Below are positions 18,556 through 26,662 of a stretch of 64,000 nucleotides of DNA, piece by piece. Within the stretch, counting starts at the first letter, position 1. Each line of letters starts with the position of its first letter. The translations under genes and the position numbers were made by a program. The notes beneath the pieces are model-generated. The model was not told the DNA's origin. It saw only the letters and a program-made list of their open reading frames with translations, and searched no databases. The DNA is from Stenotrophomonas maltophilia (GTDB lineage Bacteria > Pseudomonadota > Gammaproteobacteria > Xanthomonadales > Xanthomonadaceae), in the NCBI GenBank assembly GCA_002363385.1, contig DEVL01000003.1, positions 1,560,670 through 1,624,669 on the forward strand, given 5' to 3'.

Positions 18556-18958
18556 GAGAGTGCTTCCAGATAATCCCCTTGGTCGCGCCAAGTCGCCGGC
18601 GATGCAGCCCCCGTTCCACTGCATCCGCAGAATGGCCGTCCGTGGCCGGTCCTGTGCCATCCATGGCGTGATGGGATTATTGCCACGTGATTGTCGTAAA
18701 AGTTCATCGCGGCTTGGAACGCATCTTCATCAGCATATTCAGCGGCGCGACGATGGCAGGCTGATAACCGTTTTGATATCAGCGCCGTGTGCCGTCCATG
18801 CACATCCTGCGCCATCCATCGCACGGGCGAGTGCCGGTGTTATCCCGGCCCAGCATCCACACCGTCTTGTTTTCAGCCTCTCGCGTATTTCACAACCTGA
18901 GGCGCAGCCTGCCGGTGCGCGCTGCGTCCGCAGTGCTTGAAAAGGAGTGTCACCTGCT
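18556..18958. promoter_or_regulatory. Divergent intergenic region, 403 bp
   Basis: No gene is supported here. It must hold the promoters of the leftward redox block (start 18555) and of the rightward membrane-protein gene (start 18959). A 7-bp inverted repeat, GCTGATA at 18760-18766 and TATCAGC at 18777-18783, is the only clear dyad and could be an operator. It is less GC-rich around 18660-18790 than its neighbours, as expected of promoter DNA. I could not assign -35/-10 boxes with confidence. Confidence 0.45.
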
Positions 18959-20011
18959 ATGAATACCCGAGGCGATTACGCCCACCCCGAGCCCGTCGCC
19001 GCAGCGACCGTGGCCGTGGTCACCCCACCGCCGGTGGTGGATATTCCGCGCGACAGCGCAGTGTCGTGGGGCGCGATTCTGGCCGGTGCGATCGCCGCCG
19101 CTGCGCTCTCGCTGATTCTTGTCATCCTTGGTGTGGGCCTGGGCCTGTCGTCGGTGTCGCCCTGGTCGTTTGAAGGGGTGACCGCTGAAACGTTCGGTTG
19201 GTCCAGTATTGCCTGGCTGACCTTCACTGCGATCGCAGCCTCCGGCCTGGGCGGCTATCTGGCCGGCCGCCTGCGGACGAAGTGGAGCAACCTCCACGGC
19301 GATGAAACCTATTTCCGCGATACCGCACATGGGTTCGTGTCGTGGGCCGTGGCTACCTTGCTGACCGCTGCGCTGTTGACGTCGGCGATCGGCGGCATTC
19401 TTGGTGCAGGTGCCAAGGTGGCCGGTGCCACTGCCGGCGCTGCGGCCTCGACCGCGGGCGGTATTGCCGCCGCAGGTGCAGGTTCTGCGGCGATGGGCAG
19501 CGATGAGGGCGACGTGCAGTACTGGGTGGACTCGCTGTTCCGTGCCAATCCGGCCGCAGCGCAGCCGGCGCCGCCGGCCGGTCCCGCCGGTCCGGCCGAT
19601 GCGCCCGCCCTCGCTCCCCCGGCACCGGTTGCCAACGGTGCGCCGCCGCCGCGCCCGATGCCGGGTGCCGACCGTCGCCCGGACAGCCGTGAGGTGCGTA
19701 CCGAGGTCAACCGCATCATCCTCAACAGCCTGAAGTCCGACACGATGGACCCGGCCGATACGCAGTACCTGGCCCAGCTGGTGGCGGCACAGACCGGCAT
19801 GAGCCAAGCCGAAGCGCAGGCCCGCGTGACCGATGTGCAGACGCGCCTGCGTGCGGCACTGGACAACGCCAAGCAGCAGGCCAAGCAGGCGGCGGACGAT
19901 GCACGCAAGGCAACCGCGTATGCCGCGCTGTGGCTGTTCATCACGCTGCTGATCGGTGCCTTCATCGCCAGCCTGAGTGCTACCTGGGGCGGCCGCCGCC
20001 GCGACCTGTGA
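18959..20011 (+). CDS. Integral membrane protein with Ala/Pro-rich loop
   Basis: A 350-residue protein of unknown function. Hydrophobic helices lie near residues 37-62 (WGAILAGAIAAAALSLILVI), 77-100, 122-148 and 322-342. Between the third and fourth helices is an Ala/Gly/Pro-rich stretch (about 150-245), followed by a charged, probably helical region (NRIILNSLKSDTMD, then Ala/Gln/Lys-rich) leading to the last helix. The ATG at 18959 follows AAGGAG by eleven bases; a GTG four codons earlier would sit on the ribosome site itself. It is followed after 28 bp by a 23-codon membrane peptide gene and a terminator, so the two form one transcript. Confidence 0.8.
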   Translation: MNTRGDYAHPEPVAAATVAVVTPPPVVDIPRDSAVSWGAILAGAIAAAALSLILVILGVGLGLSSVSPWSFEGVTAETFGWSSIAWLTFTAIAASGLGGYLAGRLRTKWSNLHGDETYFRDTAHGFVSWAVATLLTAALLTSAIGGILGAGAKVAGATAGAAASTAGGIAAAGAGSAAMGSDEGDVQYWVDSLFRANPAAAQPAPPAGPAGPADAPALAPPAPVANGAPPPRPMPGADRRPDSREVRTEVNRIILNSLKSDTMDPADTQYLAQLVAAQTGMSQAEAQARVTDVQTRLRAALDNAKQQAKQAADDARKATAYAALWLFITLLIGAFIASLSATWGGRRRDL

Positions 20012-20039
20012 GCCTGACCATCCTTAAGGAGGAAACACC

Positions 20040-20111
20040 ATGAAGTACATTCTGTTGTGGATGCTGGGTATTCCGATTCCGCTCTTGCTCCTGTTCGCGC
20101 TGTTGCGCTGA
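20040..20111 (+). CDS. 23-residue hydrophobic membrane peptide
   Basis: ATG to TGA encodes a peptide starting MKYILLWMLGIPIPLLLL and ending in Arg, a single transmembrane segment. The ribosome site AAGGAGG eight bases upstream is among the strongest in the window, and the gene sits between the membrane-protein gene and a terminator, which together make real translation likely. Similar tiny hydrophobic proteins are common but unnamed in proteobacteria; it may act as a partner of the upstream membrane protein. Confidence 0.7.
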   Translation: MKYILLWMLGIPIPLLLLFALLR

Positions 20112-20120
20112 GCACCCCCT

Positions 20121-20148
20121 CATCAGGCCGCCTTCGGGCGGCCTGATG
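20121..20148 (+). terminator. Rho-independent-type terminator
   Basis: A perfect 12-bp stem (20121-20132 with 20137-20148) closed by a TTCG tetraloop follows the 23-codon gene by nine bases. Only a short T-run (TTT at 20151-20153) follows. It ends the 18959-20111 transcript and insulates the stressosome operon. Confidence 0.8.
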
Positions 20149-20243
20149 CGTTTGCAGGGCGGCGGATTGATCGCATGAACATGGCGCAGCACGGCGGCTG
20201 CATGAACCAGTCAGCCACGTGCAGATCGTCTTCACATCTTCAG

Positions 20244-20318
20244 CATCACCCCTGATGCCCAATCTTCCTGAATTCATTTAAGCTTTCGAGATTGCGGCCC
20301 CCATTCATAGGGGTGATG
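20244..20318 (+). promoter_or_regulatory. Inverted repeat upstream of rsbR
   Basis: CATCACCCCT (20244-20253) and its exact complement AGGGGTGATG (20309-20318) are separated by 55 bases in the region between the terminator and rsbR. The AT-rich sequence between them is a likely promoter location. The repeat could be an operator pair or fold in the leader RNA. No known regulator is assigned. Confidence 0.35.
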
Positions 20319-20363
20319 GGTCGCCAGCGCATCCGGTGTTCCCTCATCTTCCAGGACATTTCC

Positions 20364-21224
20364 ATGGCGGCTTTGCAGCAGCGCACGATTGATCTCATCC
20401 GCAGCCTTCAGGAGCCCTTGTTGGCCGCGTGGGCCGGCACTCTCGCCGGTTCCGGCCAGGCACAGGACGGCCGCCTTTCTTCCCGTGAGCTGGATACCCA
20501 GGTCCGCGAGTTCTGGCGCCTGTTTCTGGAGGCGCTGTCCCCGGCCGACGTGAGCTCCGTGGCTCGGTCCGAGTGGCAGGACGTCCGGCGGTTCCTGGAG
20601 GAGCTGTCGCGCGAGCGCGTGCTGAAGGGGTTCAACTCCTCGGAAACCGCCAGCTTCATCTTCTCGCTGAAGCGACCGCTGTTCGAGGTGATCCAGCAGG
20701 CATACGCGGACGATCCGGCCCAGCTGGGCGATCAGTTGTGGGCGATCTCTGAACTGATCGATCAGCTGGGTCTGCACACGGTCACCGTGTTCCAGAGGAC
20801 CCGCGAAGACGTGATCCAGCGCCAGCAGGAAGAGATGCTCGAGCTGTCCACGCCGGTGGTGAAGCTGTGGGACGGTGTGCTGGCATTGCCGATGATCGGC
20901 ACGCTGGATTCCCAGCGCACCCAGGTGGTGATGGAATCGCTGCTGCAGCGGATCGTGGATACCGGTTCGGAAATCGCCATCATCGATATCACCGGCGTCC
21001 CGACCGTGGATACGCTGGTGGCCCAGCATCTGCTGAAGACCGTCACCGCGATCCGGTTGATGGGCGCTGACGCAATCATCAGCGGTGTTCGTCCGCAGAT
21101 CGCCCAGACCATCGTCCACCTCGGGCTGGACCTGCAGGGGATCGTGACCAAGGCCAACCTGGCCGACGCACTGGCGCTGGCGCTCAAGCGCACCGGCCAG
21201 ACCGTTACCCGGACCGCCCGCTGA
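20364..21224 (+). CDS. rsbR: Stressosome sensor RsbR
   Basis: A 286-residue protein with the RsbR plan: an N-terminal globin-like helical sensor domain (about 1-150), a linker helix and a C-terminal STAS domain (about 160-275). The STAS phosphorylation threonines are kept: Thr217 in GVPTVDTLVA and Thr249 in RPQIAQTIVHL, equivalent to Thr171 and Thr205 of Bacillus RsbR. With RsbS it builds the stressosome shell that holds RsbT until stress. The ATG at 20364 follows AGGA by eight bases; upstream in-frame codons are unlikely. First gene of an operon whose members abut or overlap. Confidence 0.92.
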   Translation: MAALQQRTIDLIRSLQEPLLAAWAGTLAGSGQAQDGRLSSRELDTQVREFWRLFLEALSPADVSSVARSEWQDVRRFLEELSRERVLKGFNSSETASFIFSLKRPLFEVIQQAYADDPAQLGDQLWAISELIDQLGLHTVTVFQRTREDVIQRQQEEMLELSTPVVKLWDGVLALPMIGTLDSQRTQVVMESLLQRIVDTGSEIAIIDITGVPTVDTLVAQHLLKTVTAIRLMGADAIISGVRPQIAQTIVHLGLDLQGIVTKANLADALALALKRTGQTVTRTAR

Positions 21225-21225
21225 G

Positions 21226-21597
21226 ATGGAGCGCATTCCGATCCTGCAGATGGGCGATCTGCTGCTGGTGACCATCCAGGTGGACATGCATGACCAGCTC
21301 GCGCTGACCCTGCAGGACGATCTCACGGAAAAGATCCGCAGCACCTCTGCACGCGGTGTGCTGATCGACATCTCCGCACTGGATATCGTTGATTCGTTCA
21401 TCGGGCGGATGATCGCCACGATTTCATCGCTGGCCCGGATCATGGATGCCACCACGGTGGTGGTCGGCATGCAGCCTGCGGTGGCCATCACCCTGGTCGA
21501 GCTGGGCCTGACCCTCAGTGGCGTGCGCACCGCATTGAATGTGGAGCGGGGCATGAAGCTGCTGCAGCGTAACGACGAAGACGACGCCGCCTTATGA
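21226..21597 (+). CDS. rsbS: Stressosome scaffold RsbS
   Basis: A 123-residue STAS-only protein starting MERIPILQMGDLLLVTIQ. The phosphorylated serine is Ser57 in LDIVDSFIGR, the same position as Ser59 of Bacillus RsbS; phosphorylation by RsbT releases RsbT. Length and sequence are usual for RsbS. Its ATG begins one base after the rsbR stop and its stop overlaps the rsbT start (ATGA). Confidence 0.93.
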   Translation: MERIPILQMGDLLLVTIQVDMHDQLALTLQDDLTEKIRSTSARGVLIDISALDIVDSFIGRMIATISSLARIMDATTVVVGMQPAVAITLVELGLTLSGVRTALNVERGMKLLQRNDEDDAAL

Positions 21598-21995
21598 GTG
21601 CTTCCAGTGGTTCGCTGCCGATCCGTATCGAGCAGGATGTCGTGCTCGCCCGCCAGGCCGCGCGGCAGATCTGCGTGGCGTGCAAGTTGCGCCTGATCGA
21701 CCAGACCAAGCTGGTCACCGCGGCCAGCGAGCTGGCGCGCAATGCCGTCATCTACGGTGGCGGCGGGACCATGGGCTGGGAAGTGGTCGAGAAGGGACTG
21801 CGCAAGGGCGTACGGCTGGTGTTCGCCGATGACGGTCCTGGCATCCCGGATGTCGCACAGGCCCTGACCGATGGCTGGTCGTCCGGCTCCGGCATGGGCC
21901 TGGGCCTGTCCGGTTCGCGCCGGTTGGTGGATGAGTTCGAACTGGAGAGTGCACCGGGGCAGGGCACCCGTATCACGATCACCAAATGGAGCTGA
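21594..21995 (+). CDS. rsbT: Stressosome switch kinase RsbT
   Basis: A 133-residue GHKL-fold serine/threonine kinase: N box in ASELARNAVIYGG, ATP motifs DDGPGIPDV and SGSGMGLGLSGSRRL. RsbT phosphorylates RsbR and RsbS under stress, leaves the stressosome and activates a downstream partner. In Bacillus that partner is the phosphatase RsbU; no RsbU-like gene is present here, and the following genes instead encode histidine kinases. It overlaps rsbS by four bases and the next gene by ten. Confidence 0.93.
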   Translation: MSASSGSLPIRIEQDVVLARQAARQICVACKLRLIDQTKLVTAASELARNAVIYGGGGTMGWEVVEKGLRKGVRLVFADDGPGIPDVAQALTDGWSSGSGMGLGLSGSRRLVDEFELESAPGQGTRITITKWS

Positions 21996-23002
21996 ACTTC
22001 GGCGGCCAGGTGACGCGGATCGTGGTGGTCGAGGAATCCTCACAGGTCGGGCAGGCCCGGCGCGAAGCGCTGGCGCTGGCCGATCATGTCGGCCTGGACG
22101 AAATGGACGCCGGCCGTGCGGCATTGGTGGCCACCGAGATGGCCACCAATGTGCTCAAGCACGGCCGCGGTGGCCGCATGTACCTGTCCGCAGTGTGCGG
22201 TCGCGGCGGCAACGGGGTGGAGCTGGTGACGGTGGATGGCGGTCCCGGGTTCTCGTTGGCCGAGTGTCTTCCGGACGGTTATTCGACAGGCGGCACCCAA
22301 GGGCTGGGGCTGGGCGCGATCCAGCGCCAGGCCACCGTGCTGGATGCCTGGTCCGATGCCAAAGGTGCCGTTGTGGTGGCGCGCATCTATGCCAGCCGTG
22401 CGCCTGGCGATATCGACGTGCCCTACGGTGCGCTGCGGATTCCGATGCGCCACGAGCTGGCCTGTGGCGATGCTTGGCATCTGCGTGCCGATGCACACAC
22501 CGTGGCGGTCACCGTGATCGACGGGCTGGGGCATGGGCTGCCCGCCGCCGATGCGGCGCAGGCCGGTGTGGCGGCCGTTGCACAGGCGTCTGCCGCTGGG
22601 GCACCGGCCTTGATCGGCATCCTGCACGCGGGCATGTCCGGCACCCGCGGCGGTGCGGCAGCGGTGGCCTGCGTGGACGTGGCGAGCGGTCAGGTGGAGT
22701 TCGCCGGCATCGGCAACATTGCCGCCAGCCTGTGCGAGCCCACCGGCTCACGCGGAATGGCCTCGCACCCGGGCATCGTCGGGGTGCAGTACCGCAAGGC
22801 ACAACCATTCCATTTTCACGCCGCGGCAGGCACGCTGCTGGTCATGCACAGTGATGGACTGCAGGCGCGTTGGAGCCTGCGCGACTACCCCGGCCTGTTC
22901 CACCGCCACCCCGCGTTGATCGTGGCGGTGCTGCACCGGGATTTCGATCGTGGCCGGGATGACGCCGGCATCGTTGCCCTGCGTCTTGGAGACCTGCATT
23001 GA
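21986..23002 (+). CDS. rsbX: RsbX-like phosphatase with N-terminal ATPase-like domain
   Basis: A 338-residue two-domain protein. Residues about 10-135 form a GHKL/RsbW-type ATP-binding domain (ATEMATNVLKHG, TVDGGPGFSL, GTQGLGLGAI). Residues about 145-335 form a PP2C/SpoIIE phosphatase of the RsbX type (CGDAWH, VIDGLGHGLPAADA, MHSDGLQARW, DDAGIVALRL) that should reset phosphorylated RsbR and RsbS. Bacillus RsbX lacks the extra N-terminal domain; this fused form occurs in Gram-negative stressosome operons. The start overlaps the rsbT end by ten bases. Confidence 0.9.
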   Translation: MELNFGGQVTRIVVVEESSQVGQARREALALADHVGLDEMDAGRAALVATEMATNVLKHGRGGRMYLSAVCGRGGNGVELVTVDGGPGFSLAECLPDGYSTGGTQGLGLGAIQRQATVLDAWSDAKGAVVVARIYASRAPGDIDVPYGALRIPMRHELACGDAWHLRADAHTVAVTVIDGLGHGLPAADAAQAGVAAVAQASAAGAPALIGILHAGMSGTRGGAAAVACVDVASGQVEFAGIGNIAASLCEPTGSRGMASHPGIVGVQYRKAQPFHFHAAAGTLLVMHSDGLQARWSLRDYPGLFHRHPALIVAVLHRDFDRGRDDAGIVALRLGDLH

Positions 23003-23859
23003 GCGCCTCACCCCATGATCAGGAGCTGCAGCAGCTGCGCCTGGAAGCCGATGCGCTGCGCGCTGAATTGGATGAAACCAATCAGGGCGTGCTGGCGCTG
23101 TACGCCGAGCTGGATCAGCAGGCCGAGCAGCTGCGTGAGGTGTCCGAGCTGAAGAGCCGGTTCCTGTCCTACATGAGCCATGAGTTCCGCACGCCACTGG
23201 GCTCGATCCTGAGCATGACGCGGCTGCTGGAGGATGGGATGGATGGCCCGCTGACCGCGGAGCAGCGCCGACAGGTGCGTTTCATCAGCGCCTCCACCAG
23301 TGAGCTGCGCGAGATGGTGGACGACCTGCTGGATCTGGCCAAGATCGAGGCCGGGCGCATCACCATCTCGCCGGCCTGGTTCGATCTGATGGACCTGTTC
23401 TCGGCACTGCGTGGCATGTTCCGCCCGTTGGTGGAAGGCAATCAGGTGGACCTGCTGTTCGAGGACCCGCCAGTGATGCCGATGCTGTACACGGATGACA
23501 AGAAGCTGGCGCAGATCCTGCGCAATTTCATTTCCAACGCGCTGAAGTTCACGCCCAGCGGCCAGGTGGTGGTATCGACCCAGCTGGAGGGTGAGAACGC
23601 GGTGCGCTTCAGCGTGCGCGATACCGGTATCGGCATACCGGCCGAACTGCAGTCGACCCTCTTCGAGGATTTCGTGCAGGTCGATACCCCGCTGCAGAAG
23701 CGCCTGCGCGGGACCGGGCTGGGGCTGTCGCTGTGCAAGCGCTTTGCCGAGCTGCTCGGTGGCCATGTCGGCGTCGAGAGCGAAATCGGTACCGGCTCGC
23801 ATTTCTACGTCGTGTTGCCGCTGACCCTGGCCACGGAGGCCGTGCATGGCGATTCCTGA
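22999..23859 (+). CDS. Histidine kinase without sensor domain, stressosome operon
   Basis: A 286-residue soluble kinase. A 55-residue coiled coil (LEADALRAELDETNQG...) replaces any sensor domain, followed by HisKA with His61 in SYMSHEFRTPLG and HATPase (NALKFTPSG, DTGIGIP, GTGLGLSLCKRF). The start is TTG at 22999, overlapping the rsbX stop (TTGA), with GGAG seven bases upstream. As it has no sensor of its own and follows rsbX directly, it is a good candidate for the partner switched by RsbT, taking the place of RsbU; this is inferred. Confidence 0.9.
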   Translation: MSASPHDQELQQLRLEADALRAELDETNQGVLALYAELDQQAEQLREVSELKSRFLSYMSHEFRTPLGSILSMTRLLEDGMDGPLTAEQRRQVRFISASTSELREMVDDLLDLAKIEAGRITISPAWFDLMDLFSALRGMFRPLVEGNQVDLLFEDPPVMPMLYTDDKKLAQILRNFISNALKFTPSGQVVVSTQLEGENAVRFSVRDTGIGIPAELQSTLFEDFVQVDTPLQKRLRGTGLGLSLCKRFAELLGGHVGVESEIGTGSHFYVVLPLTLATEAVHGDS

Positions 23860-25789
23860 TCGCATCCTCGTCGTGGATGACAACGTGGCGACCCGTTACG
23901 CGGTGCGCCGCGTGCTGGAGCACCACGGGTTCCATGTGGAGGAAGCCGGTACCGGCGGTGAGGGCCTGGCACGGCTGGCCGAGCATGATTTCGGCGCGCT
24001 GGTGCTGGATGTGAATCTGCCGGACATGAGCGGGTTCGATGTGGTGCGGCAGTTGCGCGAACACAGCCGGCTGCAGTTGCTGCCGGTAGTGCATGTCTCG
24101 GCCGCGTCGATCGCCACCGGTGACATGATCACCGGCCTCAACGCGGGCGCGGATGCGTATCTGATCCATCCGGTCGATCCGGACGTGCTGCTGGCCACGC
24201 TGCGCAGTCTGCTGCGCGCCCGCCGCGCCGAGGAGGCGTTGCGCGAGACCGAGGCACGCTTCCGCGAGATTTTCCGGCACATCAATGCCCCGATCGCGGT
24301 GTTGGATGCCTCGCTCAATGCCCACGATGCCAACGATGCCTTTACCCGCCTGCTGGGCCAGCAGGTGGGGCCGGGGCAGCTTGATCAGTTGTTGCAGGAC
24401 CAGGTCGCTCCGCTCAGCGCGTTGAAAGTGGCCTTGGCCGAAGGCGAGCGCTGGCAGGGCACCTTCAGCCTTCGTGTCGGTGGCGCCACCCGCATGACGG
24501 AATGGCGGGTGACGCCGTACCAGGCCGCCGGGCAGGGGCTGGTGCTGATCGAAGACACCACTGAACAGCATGCGCGCGCCAATGAACAGCGGCAGGAACT
24601 GGAGAGTGCGACCTCCGAGCTCGCCTTTCAGATCGCTGAGCGCGAGCGCACTGAAATCGAGTTGATGCAGGCGCAGAAGATGGACGCGCTGGGTCAGCTC
24701 ACCGGCGGCATCGCGCACGATTTCAACAATCTGCTGACCACGATCATTTCCGGGCTGGACATGATCGAGATCGCCGCCTCCAGCGGCAAATGGGACAAGG
24801 CGTCCCGCTACGTCGAGATCGCCACCGGCTCGGCACACCGTGCGGCCGCGCTGACCCAGCGCATGCTCGCCTTTGCCCGCAAACAACCGCTCGACCCGCA
24901 GACCTTCGATGTCGTGGCGCGGGTGCGCTCGCTGGAAGACATGCTGCAGCGGTCGATCGGTGAGAACATCGAGCTTGAGCTGGAACTGGGCATTGAACCG
25001 CTGATTGCGGTGGCCGACCCGAACCAGTTCGAGAACGTGATCCTCAATCTGGTCATCAATGCCCGCGATGCGTTGGCCGGCCAAGGCCTGATCCGCATCC
25101 GCGCCGGGCGTGCCGAGATCGAGCGCGACCATGAGCTGGCACCTGGCCACTACATCACCGTGACCGTGCTCGACAACGGCGTGGGCATCCCCGCAGAGCT
25201 GTTGACCAAGGTGTTCGAGCCGTTCTTCACCACCAAGCCGCAGGGCGAGGGGACCGGTCTGGGGCTGTCGATGACCTACGGGTTCGCGCGTCAGTCCGGT
25301 GGCAGTGCGCGCATCGCCAGCGAGCGCGGCGAGGGGACGGAGATCGAGCTGCTGCTGCCCGAGGGGCAGCTCCAGCCCGCCGCAGCGCACCCATCGGCGC
25401 CTGCACAACTGCCCCGTGGCAGTGCCGAGCGGATTCTGCTGGTCGACGATACCGATTCGGTACGCATGATGGTCCGGGAGATGCTGGTCGAGGCCGGCTA
25501 CCAGGTCGTGGAGGCCATCAATGCGCAGCAGGCCCTGTTGGAGCTGCATTCGGACCGCGAGCTGGACCTGCTGTTGTCCGACGTGGGCCTGCCCGGCATG
25601 AACGGCCGCGAGCTCGCCGATGCGGCGCGGGCATTGCGCCCCCATCTGCCGGTGCTGTTCGTGACCGGCTATACGGAAAGCGCGGTGGTCCGCAACGAGT
25701 TCCTCGGGCAGGGCATGTCCCTGCTGCCCAAGCCGTTCAGCGTGAACGAGCTGCTCCGGGGCGTGCGGCAGATGTTCAATCCGGGCTGA
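23846..25789 (+). CDS. Hybrid kinase, receiver-PAS-kinase-receiver, stressosome operon
   Basis: A 647-residue soluble protein. N-terminal receiver (Asp55 in LVLDVNLPDMSG), a PAS-like domain (about 135-245), coiled coil, HisKA with His291 in GQLTGGIAHDFNN, HATPase ([18 protein letters not shown]) and a C-terminal receiver (Asp579 in LLSDVGLPGMNG). It overlaps the preceding kinase by 14 bases. Its N-terminal receiver is a likely acceptor for that kinase, giving a relay His61 to Asp55 and then His291 to Asp579. The output beyond Asp579 is not in the operon. It resembles the hybrid kinases at 3082 and 6496. Confidence 0.9.
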   Translation: MAIPDRILVVDDNVATRYAVRRVLEHHGFHVEEAGTGGEGLARLAEHDFGALVLDVNLPDMSGFDVVRQLREHSRLQLLPVVHVSAASIATGDMITGLNAGADAYLIHPVDPDVLLATLRSLLRARRAEEALRETEARFREIFRHINAPIAVLDASLNAHDANDAFTRLLGQQVGPGQLDQLLQDQVAPLSALKVALAEGERWQGTFSLRVGGATRMTEWRVTPYQAAGQGLVLIEDTTEQHARANEQRQELESATSELAFQIAERERTEIELMQAQKMDALGQLTGGIAHDFNNLLTTIISGLDMIEIAASSGKWDKASRYVEIATGSAHRAAALTQRMLAFARKQPLDPQTFDVVARVRSLEDMLQRSIGENIELELELGIEPLIAVADPNQFENVILNLVINARDALAGQGLIRIRAGRAEIERDHELAPGHYITVTVLDNGVGIPAELLTKVFEPFFTTKPQGEGTGLGLSMTYGFARQSGGSARIASERGEGTEIELLLPEGQLQPAAAHPSAPAQLPRGSAERILLVDDTDSVRMMVREMLVEAGYQVVEAINAQQALLELHSDRELDLLLSDVGLPGMNGRELADAARALRPHLPVLFVTGYTESAVVRNEFLGQGMSLLPKPFSVNELLRGVRQMFNPG

Positions 25790-25846
25790 GCGGACCTCGC
25801 GCGACGGCATGAGTACAATCGCCGGACGCCCCCAGGGGAGACCGCG

Positions 25847-26635
25847 ATGACGCCACCTGAGATCGGTCCTGCCGCCCGTGCGCTGGCACACGGTGAGTGC
25901 AAGGCCATCGCCGACGCATTTGAGCGCACGCCGGAGGTGCACGAGGCGGTGCACCGGGCGCGCAAGACCATCCGGCGCCTTCGTGCCCTGCTGGCGTTGC
26001 TGGAAAGCAGCGCGCTCGAGACAGCCGCGGCGGACGCCGCGCTGCGTCGGCTGGGAGATGGCCTCTCGGCGTTGCGTGACGCGCACGTGGTGGTGGAAAC
26101 CTGCGCACGGCTGGCGTCAGCGCAGCCCGACCAACGGTGGGAGGCGGTGTGCATGCGCTTGACCGCGCGGCGCGAGGCGGTCCTCGCCCGCGTGCTGGCG
26201 CGCGATCCTGCCTTTGCACGCCGCCAGGCGGCCCTGCTGCGTATCGCGACCGATCTCCAGGCGCAGCCATGGGAATCCCTGAGAGGCAGTGATATCCGCA
26301 AGGGGCTGGCGCGCAGTGAACGGCGTACGCAGAAGGCGGAGAAGCGCGCGACACGCAGCCACGATGCCGACGACCTGCATCGCTGGCGCCGCAGGGTGCG
26401 TCGCCTGCGCATGCAACTGGAGGCGGTGCCGCGGTTGGCGCCGTCCCGCGCGGTGCCGATCAAGGGACCCGGGCACACCAGGCACGCGCGTGCCCTGCAT
26501 GCGCTGAGCGATCAGCTGGGCTGGCAGCAGGACCTGCGCATGGTCCGCAATCTGGTGCGGGTGATGCCCGGCGTTCCGGAGCGGCGGGTGCTGATTGAAC
26601 AGATCGATGCCCAGTTGGCGGCTGCCTCGCACTGA
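25847..26635 (+). CDS. CHAD domain protein
   Basis: A 262-residue helical protein rich in Arg and His. VHEAVHRARKTIRRLRALL and the second-half repeat LHRWRRRVRRLRMQLE are the paired basic helices of the CHAD domain, which binds inorganic polyphosphate. No CYTH triphosphatase domain is fused to it. GGGGAG before the ATG at 25847 supports the start. It follows the stressosome operon after 57 bp, in the same direction, and might be part of the stress response through polyphosphate. Confidence 0.88.
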   Translation: MTPPEIGPAARALAHGECKAIADAFERTPEVHEAVHRARKTIRRLRALLALLESSALETAAADAALRRLGDGLSALRDAHVVVETCARLASAQPDQRWEAVCMRLTARREAVLARVLARDPAFARRQAALLRIATDLQAQPWESLRGSDIRKGLARSERRTQKAEKRATRSHDADDLHRWRRRVRRLRMQLEAVPRLAPSRAVPIKGPGHTRHARALHALSDQLGWQQDLRMVRNLVRVMPGVPERRVLIEQIDAQLAAASH

Positions 26636-26662
26636 CCTGGCGCGTGTCGACTGCCGGTTGAT

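Noticed and set aside
18947..18958. GTG at 18947 as start of the membrane protein
   Set aside because: It overlaps the AAGGAG ribosome site with no spacing; the ATG at 18959 is better placed.
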